Shown in pieces: positions 1 to 9,317 of a stretch of DNA of 64,000 nt. Each line of letters begins with the position of its first letter. The first letter of the stretch is position 1. This stretch comes from CAZSDU01 sp963662525 (lineage in GTDB: Bacteria; Bacteroidota; Bacteroidia; Bacteroidales; FEN-979), in the NCBI GenBank assembly GCA_963662525.1, contig OY759717.1, forward strand, positions 1,736,001 through 1,800,000. The letters are read 5' to 3'. Under the pieces are notes generated by a model. It ran no database searches. It saw only the letters and a program-made list of their open reading frames with translations, and was not told where the DNA came from. The translations under genes and the position numbers were made by a program.

Positions 1-1141
1 CGTATTTTTCAAGGAGTACTGATGGGTCGGAGGTCTTACGGAGAATATTTAATCCGTGCTCCCAATTTCCTTCCTCTAGGCAGGAAAAATATTCAAGAAA
101 CAGTTCAGGGTCGTAGCTTAGACTAAGTATCTTTCTGATCTGGCCAGAAGTCCAGGTATAAAAATCACCCTCATTCCCCTGGCTGTCAGCATCCAGAGAA
201 GCATAAAAAATTCCTTCGGGATGAGTTAGTTCCCTGTCAATAAAATCAAGGGTTTCCTGAATGACAATTTTCAAAGAATCCTGTTTAGTAAGCAAGAAAC
301 CTTGTGAATAAAGGGAAACAAGCTGGGCGTTGTCATAAAGCATTTTTTCAAAATGGGGAACTTTCCATTGTCCATCGACAGAATACCGCGAGAATCCGCC
401 TCCAATATGGTCATAAATGCCCCCCATGGCCATCTTGTCCAGTGTATTTAACACATATTGAACGGCTTTTTGATTGTGGCCCTGCTGCCCGAATGCCAGG
501 ATCGCAGAAAGGTTGGCGGGCATAGGAAACTTGGGAGCACCAAGGGTTCCACCCTGGTTAAAATCAAGCTCTTCTTCCCAAATGGAGAAAATCAGTTCAG
601 GCAAGTATTTATCTTTAGGGGAGTTTTGACCAGTTGTTGGAGGACAATGAATTTTCCTGAACCCCTCGGATACTATTTGGGCCTGATCTATCAATTCCTG
701 TGGTTGTGCCGCATGTATTGCTGAAAGGTAATTCAAAATATAAATCCAATCCCGTTTAGAGAAATAGGTTCCGGCAAATACCGGACGCTGGTCGGCAAGA
801 GCTATAATATTCAATGGCCAGCCTCCGCGACTTCCCAAAAGCTGACAGGAACTCATATATAAATGATCTACATCTGGTCTTTCTTCACGATCAACTTTCA
901 CAGAAATAAAGAGTCTGTTCATTAAAGCAGCCACTTCCTCATCATTGAAAGACTCGTGCTCCATTACATGGCACCAGTGGCAGGCGGCATACCCTATGCT
1001 TATGATAAGCAGCTTATTTTCTTCTTTTGCTTTCGATAATGCTTCATCGTTCCATGGATACCAGTCCACAGGATTGAAGGCGTGTTGTAATAAATAAGGA
1101 CTGGTTTCCTGACAAAGATGGTTAGCGGCTCTTGTTGTCAT
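1..1141 (-). CDS. YyaL/DUF255 thioredoxin-fold protein (C-terminus beyond the window)
   Basis: The reading frame runs from an ATG at 1141 to the window edge without a stop, giving the first ~380 residues of a family usually near 700 aa. The N-terminus reads HLCQETSPYLLQHAFNPVDW and then carries the thioredoxin-like CHWCHVM motif, as in the SSP411/YyaL (DUF255) family. Further on are GGGFSRYSVDGQW, VPHFEKMLYDNAQL and YASLDADSQG, which match the family's (alpha/alpha)6-barrel part. The enzymatic role of the family is not settled. The start overlaps the end of udk by 20 bp on the same strand, which suggests translational coupling at the tail of the mce-mmd-udk operon. Confidence 0.9.
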   Translation of the reverse strand, partial: MTTRAANHLCQETSPYLLQHAFNPVDWYPWNDEALSKAKEENKLLIISIGYAACHWCHVMEHESFNDEEVAALMNRLFISVKVDREERPDVDHLYMSSCQLLGSRGGWPLNIIALADQRPVFAGTYFSKRDWIYILNYLSAIHAAQPQELIDQAQIVSEGFRKIHCPPTTGQNSPKDKYLPELIFSIWEEELDFNQGGTLGAPKFPMPANLSAILAFGQQGHNQKAVQYVLNTLDKMAMGGIYDHIGGGFSRYSVDGQWKVPHFEKMLYDNAQLVSLYSQGFLLTKQDSLKIVIQETLDFIDRELTHPEGIFYASLDADSQGNEGDFYTWTSGQIRKILSLSYDPELFLEYFSCLEEGNWEHGLNILRKTSDPSVLLEKY

Positions 1142-1757
1142 GCAGCATTGGATTTAAGTGCGACCCAATCCTGGAAGAAAGAATGTCGATAGCGACTTTA
1201 TTTTGTCCTCCCTGGGGTACAATTATATCTGCATAACGTTTGGTGGGTTCAATAAATTGCAAATGCATGGGTTTTACGAAACCCTCATAATGCTCTAAAA
1301 CCTGTTGAAAGGAACGGCCGCGTTCTTCGATATCGCGCCATATAATTCTCATCAATCTGTCATCGCCATCTGCATCTACAAACACCTTAATATCCATGCT
1401 TTTTCTCAGCCGTGGATTGGTAAGGATCAGTATACCTTCAACAATAATCACTCTTGAAGGGGTAACAGGGATGGTTTCCTTTGAGCGGGCACAGGTAACA
1501 TACGAATACATCGGCATCTCGATAGAATTGCCTTCCCTCAGGGTGACAAGGTGTCTGATAAGGAGGTTCCATTCTATGGAAGAGGGATGGTCGAAGTTAA
1601 TTTTTGCCCGCTCTTCCGTGGATTTATGTCCGTTATCTTTGTAATAGGCATCTTGGGGAATAACCGTTACCGATTCTTTCGGAAGCCGTTTTATGATTTG
1701 GTTAACGACGGTTGATTTTCCTGATCCGGATCCACCGGCAATACCTATTATAAGCAT
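1122..1757 (-). CDS. udk: uridine kinase
   Basis: This 211-aa protein phosphorylates uridine and cytidine to UMP and CMP in pyrimidine salvage. The P-loop GGSGSGKST lies at residues 8-16, and the next block (VIPQDAYY, then NFDHPSSIEW) is the nucleoside-binding region of the uridine kinase family. Length is normal. It follows the decarboxylase beta subunit by 4 bp and overlaps the next gene by 20 bp, so it is probably co-transcribed with both. Confidence 0.95.
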   Translation of the reverse strand: MLIIGIAGGSGSGKSTVVNQIIKRLPKESVTVIPQDAYYKDNGHKSTEERAKINFDHPSSIEWNLLIRHLVTLREGNSIEMPMYSYVTCARSKETIPVTPSRVIIVEGILILTNPRLRKSMDIKVFVDADGDDRLMRIIWRDIEERGRSFQQVLEHYEGFVKPMHLQFIEPTKRYADIIVPQGGQNKVAIDILSSRIGSHLNPMLHDNKSR

Positions 1758-1761
1758 AATA

Positions 1762-3102
1762 CTACATCAAATAACTAAGTAAAATGCCCGCGGCAACTGC
1801 TGAACCGATTACCCCGGCAATATTGGGCGCCATGGCATGCATAAGTAAATGATTTGAAGGATCAACCCTAAGACCTTCCATTTGAGAAACCCTGGCAGAA
1901 TCGGGCACAGCCGAAACCCCGGCTGACCCTATCAAAGGATTAATATGATTTTCAGGTTTTAGAAACAGATTCATCACTTTGGCAAAAATAACACCGCCCG
2001 CGGTGGCAATCATAAATGAAAATGCTCCGAGAGCAAAAATGAGAATAGATTGCGGGGTCAGGAAAATATCGGCCTGGGTACTGGCCCCAACAGTCAGCCC
2101 GATAAGAATAGTAACAATATCTATCAGGGGATTACTGGCGGTATTGGCCAGCCTTTTGGTAACGCCGGATTCTTTCAGAATATTTCCGAAAAAGAGCATC
2201 CCTAGCAACGGCAGAGCACTTGGTGCAATAAAAGTGGTAAAAATCAATCCAATAATCGGAAATAAAATTTTCTCCTGCTTTGAAACCTGGCGTGGAGGCT
2301 TCATCCGGATCAGTTTTTCTTTTTTTGTCGTTAATAATCTCATGATAGGTGGCTGAATTACCGGGACCAGGGCCATGTATGAGTAAGCGGCAATCGCAAT
2401 GGGGCCGATCAGGTTTTTAACCACTTCTCCATTGGGTAAAATATTAATACCATTGGCCAATTTTGAGGAGAGAAAGATTGCTGTCGGGCCATCTGCGCCT
2501 CCAATGATTCCAATTGCTGCTGCCTCCTGGGGATAAAATCCCAGAACAAGCGCTCCCAGAAAAGTGATAAAAATTCCAAGTTGCGCTGCAGCACCAAGTA
2601 AAATCAGCTTAGGGTTCGAAATCAGGGACGAAAAATCCGTCATCGCTCCAATACCCAGAAATATCAATGGAGGATAAATACCTTTGATCACCCCGAAATA
2701 AAGGTAGTTCAAAACGCTTCCGGGTTCATAAATTCCTATTTGAAGATTAGCATTATGAAGAAAGGGAATGTTCCCTATAAGAATTCCTGTACCTATCGGG
2801 ACCAGAAGCAGGGGTTCATATTCATAACGAATAGCAAGAAAAATAAATACCAATCCTACGATGATCATTACCAGATTTCCCCATTGGAAATTAGCAAATC
2901 CGGTGTAATTCCAAAATTTTTCCAATCCCCCCTGAACACTGTTTACCGAGGAACCACCCATATCCGTCGAGGCTGTTGTTGCCTGTCCAAATACCTGAAA
3001 TACAAATGGTTTAATAACAAATAGCAGTAAAATGATACCAAAAACGACCAGTATTTTATTCAATGAAGGCCTGGCTTGGTTTCCTAATTTTCGGCTTCTC
3101 AT
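1762..3102 (-). CDS. mmdB: sodium-translocating decarboxylase beta subunit (methylmalonyl-CoA decarboxylase)
   Basis: This is the integral-membrane subunit that removes CO2 from carboxybiotin and exports Na+ (OadB/MmdB family). It has many hydrophobic segments and the two ion-pathway motifs of the family, GIIGGADGPTAIFLSSKLA in the middle and NPLIGSAGVSAVPDSARVSQ near the C-terminus. I place the start at the ATG at 3102 (446 aa); a longer frame would use a GTG at 3111. The biotin carrier gene ends 12 bp upstream. No biotin carboxylase gene lies nearby, which fits a decarboxylase pump rather than a propionyl-CoA carboxylase. The exact substrate is inferred from the neighbouring epimerase gene. 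Confidence 0.93.
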   Translation of the reverse strand: MRSRKLGNQARPSLNKILVVFGIILLLFVIKPFVFQVFGQATTASTDMGGSSVNSVQGGLEKFWNYTGFANFQWGNLVMIIVGLVFIFLAIRYEYEPLLLVPIGTGILIGNIPFLHNANLQIGIYEPGSVLNYLYFGVIKGIYPPLIFLGIGAMTDFSSLISNPKLILLGAAAQLGIFITFLGALVLGFYPQEAAAIGIIGGADGPTAIFLSSKLANGINILPNGEVVKNLIGPIAIAAYSYMALVPVIQPPIMRLLTTKKEKLIRMKPPRQVSKQEKILFPIIGLIFTTFIAPSALPLLGMLFFGNILKESGVTKRLANTASNPLIDIVTILIGLTVGASTQADIFLTPQSILIFALGAFSFMIATAGGVIFAKVMNLFLKPENHINPLIGSAGVSAVPDSARVSQMEGLRVDPSNHLLMHAMAPNIAGVIGSAVAAGILLSYLM

Positions 3103-3114
3103 AAACAGCACAGA

Positions 3115-3546
3115 TTAATCAATTTCTATTAAAACATCATTTTGAAGTACGGTATCTCCCGGTTTAACTAAAACAGACCTGACGCAACCGGCTTTTTCGG
3201 CCAGTACATTATTTTCCATTTTCATGGCTTCCATGGTCAGAAGTTTCTGTCCCATGATTACTTTATCTCCTTCACTAACTAAAATACTGATGATTGTTCC
3301 CGGCAGGGGAGATTTGACAGCCAAGTTGGTGGTTCTGGAAGGCACTTTGGGAATCCGTGTTTCTTTCCCTTTGGGCTGAGGGGCTTCAGCGCGAACCAGG
3401 GTAGGGGTTTTTGTCATTTTCAGATCGCGATGAATTTCAACATCATACGGTGTGCCGTTCACTTCTACCTTGGCGATATTCTCCTCAAAGCCAAGAATCT
3501 CTACTTCGTAAGCATTACCATGAATGGTAAATTTAAATTTTTTCAT
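3115..3546 (-). CDS. mmdC: biotin carrier subunit of the sodium-pumping decarboxylase
   Basis: A 143-aa biotinyl carrier. The N-terminal part is a small beta-rich region, followed by a Pro/Lys-rich linker at about residues 45-75 and a biotinyl domain at about 76-143. The biotinylation motif EAMKMEN puts the modified lysine at K109. The subunit carries CO2 between the carboxyltransferase and the membrane beta subunit. It lies 29 bp downstream of the OadG-like gene and 12 bp upstream of the beta subunit, as expected for a four-subunit decarboxylase operon. Confidence 0.94.
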   Translation of the reverse strand: MKKFKFTIHGNAYEVEILGFEENIAKVEVNGTPYDVEIHRDLKMTKTPTLVRAEAPQPKGKETRIPKVPSRTTNLAVKSPLPGTIISILVSEGDKVIMGQKLLTMEAMKMENNVLAEKAGCVRSVLVKPGDTVLQNDVLIEID

Positions 3547-3575
3547 CTGCTATTCATTAACATGTTAAACTTCAA

Positions 3576-3956
3576 TTACCCGCGCTTGGAAAGATTCATG
3601 ATTCCGTATATTTTTGAATTCCAGGGGGAATAATTCCTGGAAACCTTTTTCACGGTCATCACATACTTTTCATCATCATGCAATTCCGTAAAATAAAGAT
3701 ACAGCGCGGTGCAAATGGCTGCATTTTCATCTGCACTGATTGAAACTTCCGGAACACTTTCCGTGGAATTTGTTTCTTTTTTTCTGTTCCTTAATTTAAT
3801 TTTGATAAAGAATTGCTGAATGATTGCAATTCTTCCGATAACAATGACAAGAACCGACAAAGAGATAAAAACAACAACATAGCCAACAACCGTAATGATA
3901 ATTGCCAGTTTGTCTATATTTGATAAGCTGACGGGGATCTGATCACAAAGAACCAT
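3576..3956 (-). CDS. OadG-family delta/gamma subunit of the decarboxylase pump
   Basis: A 126-aa protein with one N-terminal membrane helix (about residues 20-45), then a charged linker and a soluble C-terminal tail ending near YSPWNSKIYGIMNLSKRG. This layout is typical of the OadG/MmdD small subunit, which anchors and assembles the carboxyltransferase and the biotin carrier on the membrane beta subunit. Sequence conservation in this family is low, so the call rests on topology, size and its place between mmdA and the biotin carrier gene. Confidence 0.85.
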   Translation of the reverse strand: MVLCDQIPVSLSNIDKLAIIITVVGYVVVFISLSVLVIVIGRIAIIQQFFIKIKLRNRKKETNSTESVPEVSISADENAAICTALYLYFTELHDDEKYVMTVKKVSRNYSPWNSKIYGIMNLSKRG

Positions 3957-3974
3957 GGGAGATGATGTTAGGGA

Positions 3975-5534
3975 TTACAATGGAATATTGCTATGTTTTT
4001 TAGGCGGCATACTGTCTTTTTTCGTCTGCAGTGTCTGCAGGGCGCGGATTATCCTGAACCGGGTATTTCTCGGCTCAATTACATCATCAATATAACCGTA
4101 TTTAGCTGCATCATAAGGGTTTGCGAACTTGTTTTTATATTCAAGTTCTTTTTCGGAAACATATTTTACTTTTGCCCTTGCGTCCTGGATCTCATTAATT
4201 TTTCTTCCTTCCAGAATTTCAATGGCTCCTTTGGGGCCCATTACTGCAATCTCGGCGGAGGGCCAGGCATAATTCATGTCGGCACGGAGTTGTTTACACC
4301 CCATGACATCATGTGCTCCTCCATACGATTTCCGCAGGGTAATTGTTATTTTTGGAACTGTAGCTTCACCATAAGCAAAAAGAAGCTTTGCCCCGTGAAT
4401 AATAATTCCTCCATACTCCTGAGAACTTCCGGGAAGAAATCCAGGAACATCAACAAGAGTAATGATGGGGATGTTGAAAGCATCACAGAAACGTACAAAT
4501 CTTGCTCCTTTCCTGGAGGCTTCAATATCAAGAACGCCGGCTAAAAAATTAGGCTGATTGGCAACAATCCCACATGGAATCCCATTAAATTTTGCAAATC
4601 CAACTACAATATTTTTGGCATAATGCTGATGGATTTCAAGAAATTGTTGTTCGTCAACAATACGGTAAATGACATCCTTAACATCATAGGGCTGGTTGGG
4701 ATTTACGGGAACTATTTCATTCAGGGAATCTTCAAGCCTGTCAATGGGGTCTTTACATTCTGTCGTGATGGGGTCTTCCAGATTATTTTGAGGAAGATAT
4801 TCCAGAAGTTTTCTGATCAGTAAAATGCCTTCGTCTTCATTTTCGGCGCGGAAATGAGCAACTCCGGACTTAGTAGAATGAATTGAGGCCCCACCAAGAT
4901 CTTCTGTGGTTATGTCTTCACCTGTGACTGTCTTGGTCACTTTCGGGCCGGTAACAAACATGTAACTTGAATCCTCGCTCATAATGACAAAATCAGTGAG
5001 CGCAGGAGAATAAACAGCGCCTCCGGCACAGGGTCCGAAAATGGCAGAAATCTGAGGAACTACTCCCGAAGCAGCAATGTTTCTCATGAAAATCTCAGCA
5101 TAGCCCGCCAAAGAATTCACTCCTTCCTGGATACGGGCTCCTCCACTATCGTTGATTCCGATTACCGGAGCGCCAACTTTCATGGCCTGATCCATGATCT
5201 TGCAGATTTTTCGCGCAAAGGTTTCAGATAATGAACCTCCGAAAACCGTAAAATCCTGGGAAAATACAAAAACAACACGTCCGTCAATTGTTCCGCGTCC
5301 CGTAACCACCCCGTCACCGAGATAATGTTCATTTTCCAGACCAAAATCTGTACATCGGTGAGAAACAAACATGTCATACTCTTCAAAGCTTCCGTCATCT
5401 ACCAGCTTTTCAATACGTTCACGGGCAGTATACTTGCCCTTTTTATGCTGGGATTTTATCCGCTCTTCTCCGCCGCCAAGTTTTGCCTTTTCGCGCTTTT
5501 CAAGGAGTTCGGTAATTTTATTTTCGAGTGCCAT
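3975..5534 (-). CDS. mmdA: carboxyltransferase subunit, methylmalonyl-CoA decarboxylase alpha (acyl-CoA carboxylase beta family)
   Basis: At 519 aa it has the size and two-part crotonase-like fold of PccB/MmdA carboxyltransferases. Recognisable blocks are KLGGGEERIKSQHKKGKYTA near the N-terminus, the acyl-CoA oxyanion region GGARIQEGVNSLAGY, and the carboxybiotin site DVPGFLPGSSQEYGGIIIHG in the C-terminal half. It transfers CO2 from methylmalonyl-CoA to biotin, giving propionyl-CoA. Its neighbours, epimerase upstream and Na+ pump subunits downstream, identify it as a decarboxylase component rather than a biosynthetic carboxylase. Confidence 0.95.
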   Translation of the reverse strand: MALENKITELLEKREKAKLGGGEERIKSQHKKGKYTARERIEKLVDDGSFEEYDMFVSHRCTDFGLENEHYLGDGVVTGRGTIDGRVVFVFSQDFTVFGGSLSETFARKICKIMDQAMKVGAPVIGINDSGGARIQEGVNSLAGYAEIFMRNIAASGVVPQISAIFGPCAGGAVYSPALTDFVIMSEDSSYMFVTGPKVTKTVTGEDITTEDLGGASIHSTKSGVAHFRAENEDEGILLIRKLLEYLPQNNLEDPITTECKDPIDRLEDSLNEIVPVNPNQPYDVKDVIYRIVDEQQFLEIHQHYAKNIVVGFAKFNGIPCGIVANQPNFLAGVLDIEASRKGARFVRFCDAFNIPIITLVDVPGFLPGSSQEYGGIIIHGAKLLFAYGEATVPKITITLRKSYGGAHDVMGCKQLRADMNYAWPSAEIAVMGPKGAIEILEGRKINEIQDARAKVKYVSEKELEYKNKFANPYDAAKYGYIDDVIEPRNTRFRIIRALQTLQTKKDSMPPKKHSNIPL

Positions 5535-5576
5535 AGAGGGAGGATATTTACGATTTACGATTGTATTGAAATTAAA

Positions 5577-5978
5577 TTATTTGCTGCAGAATTCTATCAG
5601 TACACCATGCGTGGACTTTGGGTGTAAAAAACCGATATTCATGCCTTCAGCGCCCTTCCTTGAAACCTTATCAATCAGTGACAATCCCTGTACTTCGGCG
5701 TCCATCAAAGCATTTCCTGCATTCTCAACGGCAAAAGCAATATGATGAATTCCTTCCCCTTTCTTTTCAAGGAATTTTCCTATAGGACCCTCCGGATCCG
5801 TGGATTCCAATAATTCAATTTTTGTTTGTCCCACCATGAAAAATGCTGTTCTGACTCTTTGATCCTTTACTTCTTCCACTAAATAACAATTTGTTCCAAG
5901 CAATTTTTCATAATAGGGAATACTCTCTTCAAGATTTTTTACTGCAATTCCAAGATGTTCAATATGAGTTGGTTTCAT
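5577..5978 (-). CDS. mce: methylmalonyl-CoA epimerase
   Basis: A 133-aa glyoxalase/VOC-fold protein that interconverts the R and S forms of methylmalonyl-CoA in the succinate-propionate pathway. Candidate metal ligands are visible: H8 in HLGIAV, H78/H79 in GIHHIAFAV and E129 in GVLIEF. It is the first gene of the minus-strand operon and lies 42 bp upstream of mmdA. A perfect -7 promoter element at 6006-6013 sits about 28 bp upstream of its start. Confidence 0.95.
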   Translation of the reverse strand: MKPTHIEHLGIAVKNLEESIPYYEKLLGTNCYLVEEVKDQRVRTAFFMVGQTKIELLESTDPEGPIGKFLEKKGEGIHHIAFAVENAGNALMDAEVQGLSLIDKVSRKGAEGMNIGFLHPKSTHGVLIEFCSK

Positions 5979-6005
5979 ATAGCTTTTGTTATTTTCTTAA
6001 CAGCA

Positions 6006-6013
6006 CAAAGTTA
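6006..6013 (-). promoter_or_regulatory. Bacteroidota -7 promoter element for the mce-mmd operon
   Basis: On the minus strand this reads TAACTTTG, an exact match to the TAnnTTTG -7 consensus of the Bacteroidota housekeeping sigma factor. A transcript starting a few bases downstream would have a leader of about 20 nt before the mce ATG at 5978. I see no clear -33 TTG at ideal spacing. Confidence 0.55.
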
Positions 6014-6075
6014 CGTAGTTTTTATGAAACCGAAAAGGCAATAATTGATTCGCAAAAAAAATTTTCCAGAAATTG

Positions 6076-6105
6076 TTGAGCATATAAAAATACTTTGTAA
6101 TTTTG
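6076..6105 (+). promoter_or_regulatory. promoter of the TetR-efflux operon
   Basis: A TTG at 6076-6078 and TAATTTTG at 6098-6105 are separated by 19 bp, a full match to the Bacteroidota -33/-7 promoter. A possible TTG start at 6103 falls inside the -7 box, so translation must start downstream at the ATG at 6139. This promoter faces away from the mce promoter about 90 bp away, leaving room for a shared operator. Confidence 0.65.
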
Positions 6106-6138
6106 GACCGTTTTAGTCGAAACGTCAATTTTATTACA

Positions 6139-6723
6139 ATGATTCAAAAAGATGAAATACGGGAAACTATCCTGAACGTTGCCAGAGAGATTTTTTCCCG
6201 TTTTGGTTTTCATAAAACAACGATGGAAGATATCGCCCGGGCAACCGGAAAAGGAAAAAGCTCCATATACTATTATTATAAGAACAAGGAAGAAATTTTC
6301 CGCGCTGTTGTTGACAAGGAAGTTCTTGGACTTATTGCAAAGATTCTGGTTGCCATAAATAATGAAACAGATCCCCGGGAAAAATTAAAAGCATATGTTA
6401 TGGAAAGGATGCGTGGTTTTGATAATTTCCTAAACCTGTACAGTGTTTTAAAGACTGAATTTTTGTCGCACTTTGATTTTGCAGAACAAATCCGAAAAAA
6501 ATATGATAAAGAAGAAATCAATATAATAAAAAGAATTCTGGATGAAGGTGTGGTTAACAATGAATTTAATATCGAGGATACTTACCTTACTTCTGTGGCG
6601 ATTGTGACGGCAATGAAAGGACTTGAAATACCATTATTCATTACCCATATCGGAGAAAATCATCTTGAAGCAAGGCTCGATCAGTTGATTGATGTATTAT
6701 TTTTTGGTATTATAAAGCGGTAA
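6139..6723 (+). CDS. TetR family transcriptional regulator
   Basis: From the ATG at 6139 the protein is 194 aa. Residues ~5-50 form a TetR helix-turn-helix (ILNVAREIFSRFGFHKTTM, then GKGKSSIYYYYKNKEEIF). The rest is a helical ligand-binding domain with no match that names a ligand. It is the first gene before a tripartite efflux pump and, as is usual for this layout, probably represses the pump and its own promoter. The longer frame from 6103 is rejected because that TTG overlaps the -7 box. Confidence 0.92.
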   Translation: MIQKDEIRETILNVAREIFSRFGFHKTTMEDIARATGKGKSSIYYYYKNKEEIFRAVVDKEVLGLIAKILVAINNETDPREKLKAYVMERMRGFDNFLNLYSVLKTEFLSHFDFAEQIRKKYDKEEINIIKRILDEGVVNNEFNIEDTYLTSVAIVTAMKGLEIPLFITHIGENHLEARLDQLIDVLFFGIIKR

Positions 6724-6772
6724 TTTTTTTACCTCATTTTCGACCATTCAATGTTTTTAGTCTAATAGTCAA

Positions 6773-8257
6773 ATGCTTGATAAAATGAAATCGATTAAAG
6801 TTTTTTTATCTGTTCTGTTTCTCTTCCCGTTTGGTTTTTCGGTTTTTTCACAACAAAAATTAAGTCTTGCCCAATGCCGGGAGATGGCATTGCAGCATAA
6901 TCAAAAATTAGCCATGGCCAGGGAAAATACTGAAGCTGCCACGGCTTTAAGGAAGGCGGCTTTTACACAATTTTTTCCGGACTTCGGTTTTACCGGAAGC
7001 TATATGCATTCAACAAAAAAGCTGGGGTTATTAAGCGAAAACCAGTATCTTCCGGTAATTCCATATTCCGCAATTACTCCTGACGGCGAACTGGATCCCA
7101 GTAAGCTTGGGCCGAATGATATTGTGATCAACCCGGTTACCCATCAGCCGGTGCTTGATAAAAACGGCAATCCTGTTTTTCAAAAGTATGCTTATATGCC
7201 CAAAGATGGGTTTTCCATTGATCTGAGAAATATCTACATGTTCAACTTTGGCCTGACTCAACCAATTTTTACCGGGGGAAAGATATTCAACGCATACAAG
7301 TCAGCAAAGTTTATGGAGCAGATTGCATGGTCAAACCAGGTACTGGAAGCATCAGAGTTAATCTATAAGGTAGATGAAGATTACTGGAGGGTCGCTTCCG
7401 TGCAGGAAAAAGTCAAACTTGCAAGGGAATATCAGCGGATGTTAACCCATTTGATTTATGATCTTGAAAATTATGAAAGGGAGGGGATAATCGTCAGTAA
7501 TGATCTGTTGAAGGCGAAAGTCAAAGAAAATGAGGCGGAGCTTAACCTGATGAAGGCAGAAAACGGGTTTGTCCTTTCAAAAATGGCTTTATGCCAGGTC
7601 ATTGGTTTGCCTCTCGAAGCAGATATTGCACTTTCAGATTCAATTACTGAAATAAAAACAAATGACATTTCATCGGATCGCACGCAAGCAGCCCTGCAAA
7701 ACCGCCCGGAAATTTCCATCCTGAAAAACAATGTCAATCTTGCCAATGCCGGGGTCAATATCATGAAGTCAAGATTTTTACCTGATATCGGGCTCACCGC
7801 CAATTATGGCTGGATGAACCCAACCCCATATAATGGTTTCAAGCAGGAATTTGAAGGAGATTTCAATGTTGGAATCGTTTGTAAAGTACCTCTTTGGCAT
7901 TGGGGAGAACGCATGCATACCCTGCATGTTGCCCGGCATCAGATGAAGGTCAGCGAACTCAAACTGGATGAGACAGAGGAATTAATTTCACTACAGGTAA
8001 AACAAGCCCAATACCAGTACAATGAATCATTGAAAAAGACAGAACTGACCTACCGTTCGCTCGGCCAGGCTTTGGAAAATCTTAAAATCACCAACGATAA
8101 GTTTTCCGAAGGTATGCTGAAAACCAGCGATGTGCTTGAAGCACAAACCATGTGGCAAAAAGCTTATGCTGAAAATATTGATGCTAAAACCGAAACAAAA
8201 GTCAATCATACATTCCTTTTAAAAGTCAGTGGTGAACTCCAAAAAGAAAACAAATAA
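6773..8257 (+). CDS. TolC family outer-membrane efflux channel
   Basis: A 494-aa precursor with an N-terminal signal peptide ending near FSVFSQ. The mature protein has the two-fold repeated coiled-coil pattern of TolC: LAQCREMALQHNQKL at the start of the first half and the region around NRPEISILKNNVNLANAGV at the start of the second. It forms the outer-membrane exit duct of the pump encoded by the next two genes. A second ATG at 6785 is an equally plausible start and gives a more typical signal peptide. It starts 50 bp after the TetR gene. Confidence 0.93.
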   Translation: MLDKMKSIKVFLSVLFLFPFGFSVFSQQKLSLAQCREMALQHNQKLAMARENTEAATALRKAAFTQFFPDFGFTGSYMHSTKKLGLLSENQYLPVIPYSAITPDGELDPSKLGPNDIVINPVTHQPVLDKNGNPVFQKYAYMPKDGFSIDLRNIYMFNFGLTQPIFTGGKIFNAYKSAKFMEQIAWSNQVLEASELIYKVDEDYWRVASVQEKVKLAREYQRMLTHLIYDLENYEREGIIVSNDLLKAKVKENEAELNLMKAENGFVLSKMALCQVIGLPLEADIALSDSITEIKTNDISSDRTQAALQNRPEISILKNNVNLANAGVNIMKSRFLPDIGLTANYGWMNPTPYNGFKQEFEGDFNVGIVCKVPLWHWGERMHTLHVARHQMKVSELKLDETEELISLQVKQAQYQYNESLKKTELTYRSLGQALENLKITNDKFSEGMLKTSDVLEAQTMWQKAYAENIDAKTETKVNHTFLLKVSGELQKENK

Positions 8258-8261
8258 TCCT

Positions 8262-9299
8262 ATGAAAAAAAGTATTTCATTAGTTCTTCTCATTTCGCTG
8301 TTTATGGCAGGATGTGCAAGAAAAGAAATTAAAAACGAGGAAAACAAGGCAGTCCTCGTCGGTACAACACAGGCAGAATTAAAGCCTTACATTCCGACCT
8401 TGAATTATTCAGGAAATGTGTTGCCAAACAAAGAGGCTAACCTTGGGGCGACCTTGCCGGGCAAGGTTGAAAAAATGAATATTAAGCTGGGGGAAACCGT
8501 AAAAAAGGGATGTCTTCTGGCAGAATTATCAGGAGAAATGCTGACACAGGCTGTGGTTGAAAATGATGCTCTTCAGAAAGATTTCGACCGCATTTCCCGC
8601 CTGAAAGAAAAGGGAAGCGTCAGCCAGATGGAGTATGATCATCTGAAAGCACGCCTTGACGCCTCGATGGCAAAAGTTGAAATGATGAAAAAAAACACTC
8701 AGGTGATTGCTCCGTTTAACGGCACCGTGGTGGATATTTTTGTTCATGAAGGAGAAAACTTTTCACTTTTACCTTCCATTGATGCTCAAAATTTGTCAGT
8801 AAACCCAGGGATTTTAAAACTCATGCAGCTCAATCCTGTCAAAGTAACCTTTGAAGTGAATGAGAAGGAATTATCCTGGATTAAAACCGGACAAATAGCT
8901 TTCATCCGGGTTGATGCGTTGCCGGAGAAGACCTTTGAAGGAAGGATAAGTTATATCCGACCTGTCCTTTCTGCCGTAAGCCGCACTGCTACCATTGAGG
9001 TGGAAGTTAACAATCCGGCCAATGCCCTGAAACCAGGAATGTATGCAAATCTCGAAATCAAACTTCCTCCGGCCAATGGCATTTTCATCCCCGTTTCCTG
9101 CATTTACCGGAAACCTGGTACTTCCAATGATTATGTTTTTATGGTCATCGACGGAAAAGCGAAAAGTCAGGCGGTCAGGCAGCTTCAAACCATGAAAGAT
9201 CTTGTGCTTGTTGATGGCTTGGCCAATGGGGCAACAGTAGTCAGTGTCGGAAAGGCAAAACTTTCTGATGGTTCTGTTGTTGAAATTCAGAAAAAATAA
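8262..9299 (+). CDS. RND efflux periplasmic adaptor (membrane fusion) lipoprotein
   Basis: I start the gene at 8262 (345 aa), because MKKSISLVLLISLFMAGC is then a clean lipoprotein signal with the lipidated Cys in MAGC. The HlyD/AcrA pattern follows: a split lipoyl domain (NLGATLPGKVEKMNIKLGE ... VIAPFNGTVVDIFVHEGE) around an alpha-helical hairpin, then beta-barrel and membrane-proximal domains. It bridges the RND pump and the TolC channel. The start lies 4 bp after the TolC stop and the RND gene starts 18 bp later, so the three genes form one transcription unit. Confidence 0.94.
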   Translation: MKKSISLVLLISLFMAGCARKEIKNEENKAVLVGTTQAELKPYIPTLNYSGNVLPNKEANLGATLPGKVEKMNIKLGETVKKGCLLAELSGEMLTQAVVENDALQKDFDRISRLKEKGSVSQMEYDHLKARLDASMAKVEMMKKNTQVIAPFNGTVVDIFVHEGENFSLLPSIDAQNLSVNPGILKLMQLNPVKVTFEVNEKELSWIKTGQIAFIRVDALPEKTFEGRISYIRPVLSAVSRTATIEVEVNNPANALKPGMYANLEIKLPPANGIFIPVSCIYRKPGTSNDYVFMVIDGKAKSQAVRQLQTMKDLVLVDGLANGATVVSVGKAKLSDGSVVEIQKK

Positions 9300-9317
9300 C
9301 CTTAAAATCTTTGATCC

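Noticed and set aside
304..724. Small plus-strand ORFs at 304-724
   Set aside because: They lie opposite the long conserved YyaL frame and have no recognisable features.
3975..5534. Propionyl-CoA carboxylase beta subunit
   Set aside because: No biotin carboxylase gene is present and the operon carries the Na+ pump subunits, so decarboxylase is the better reading.
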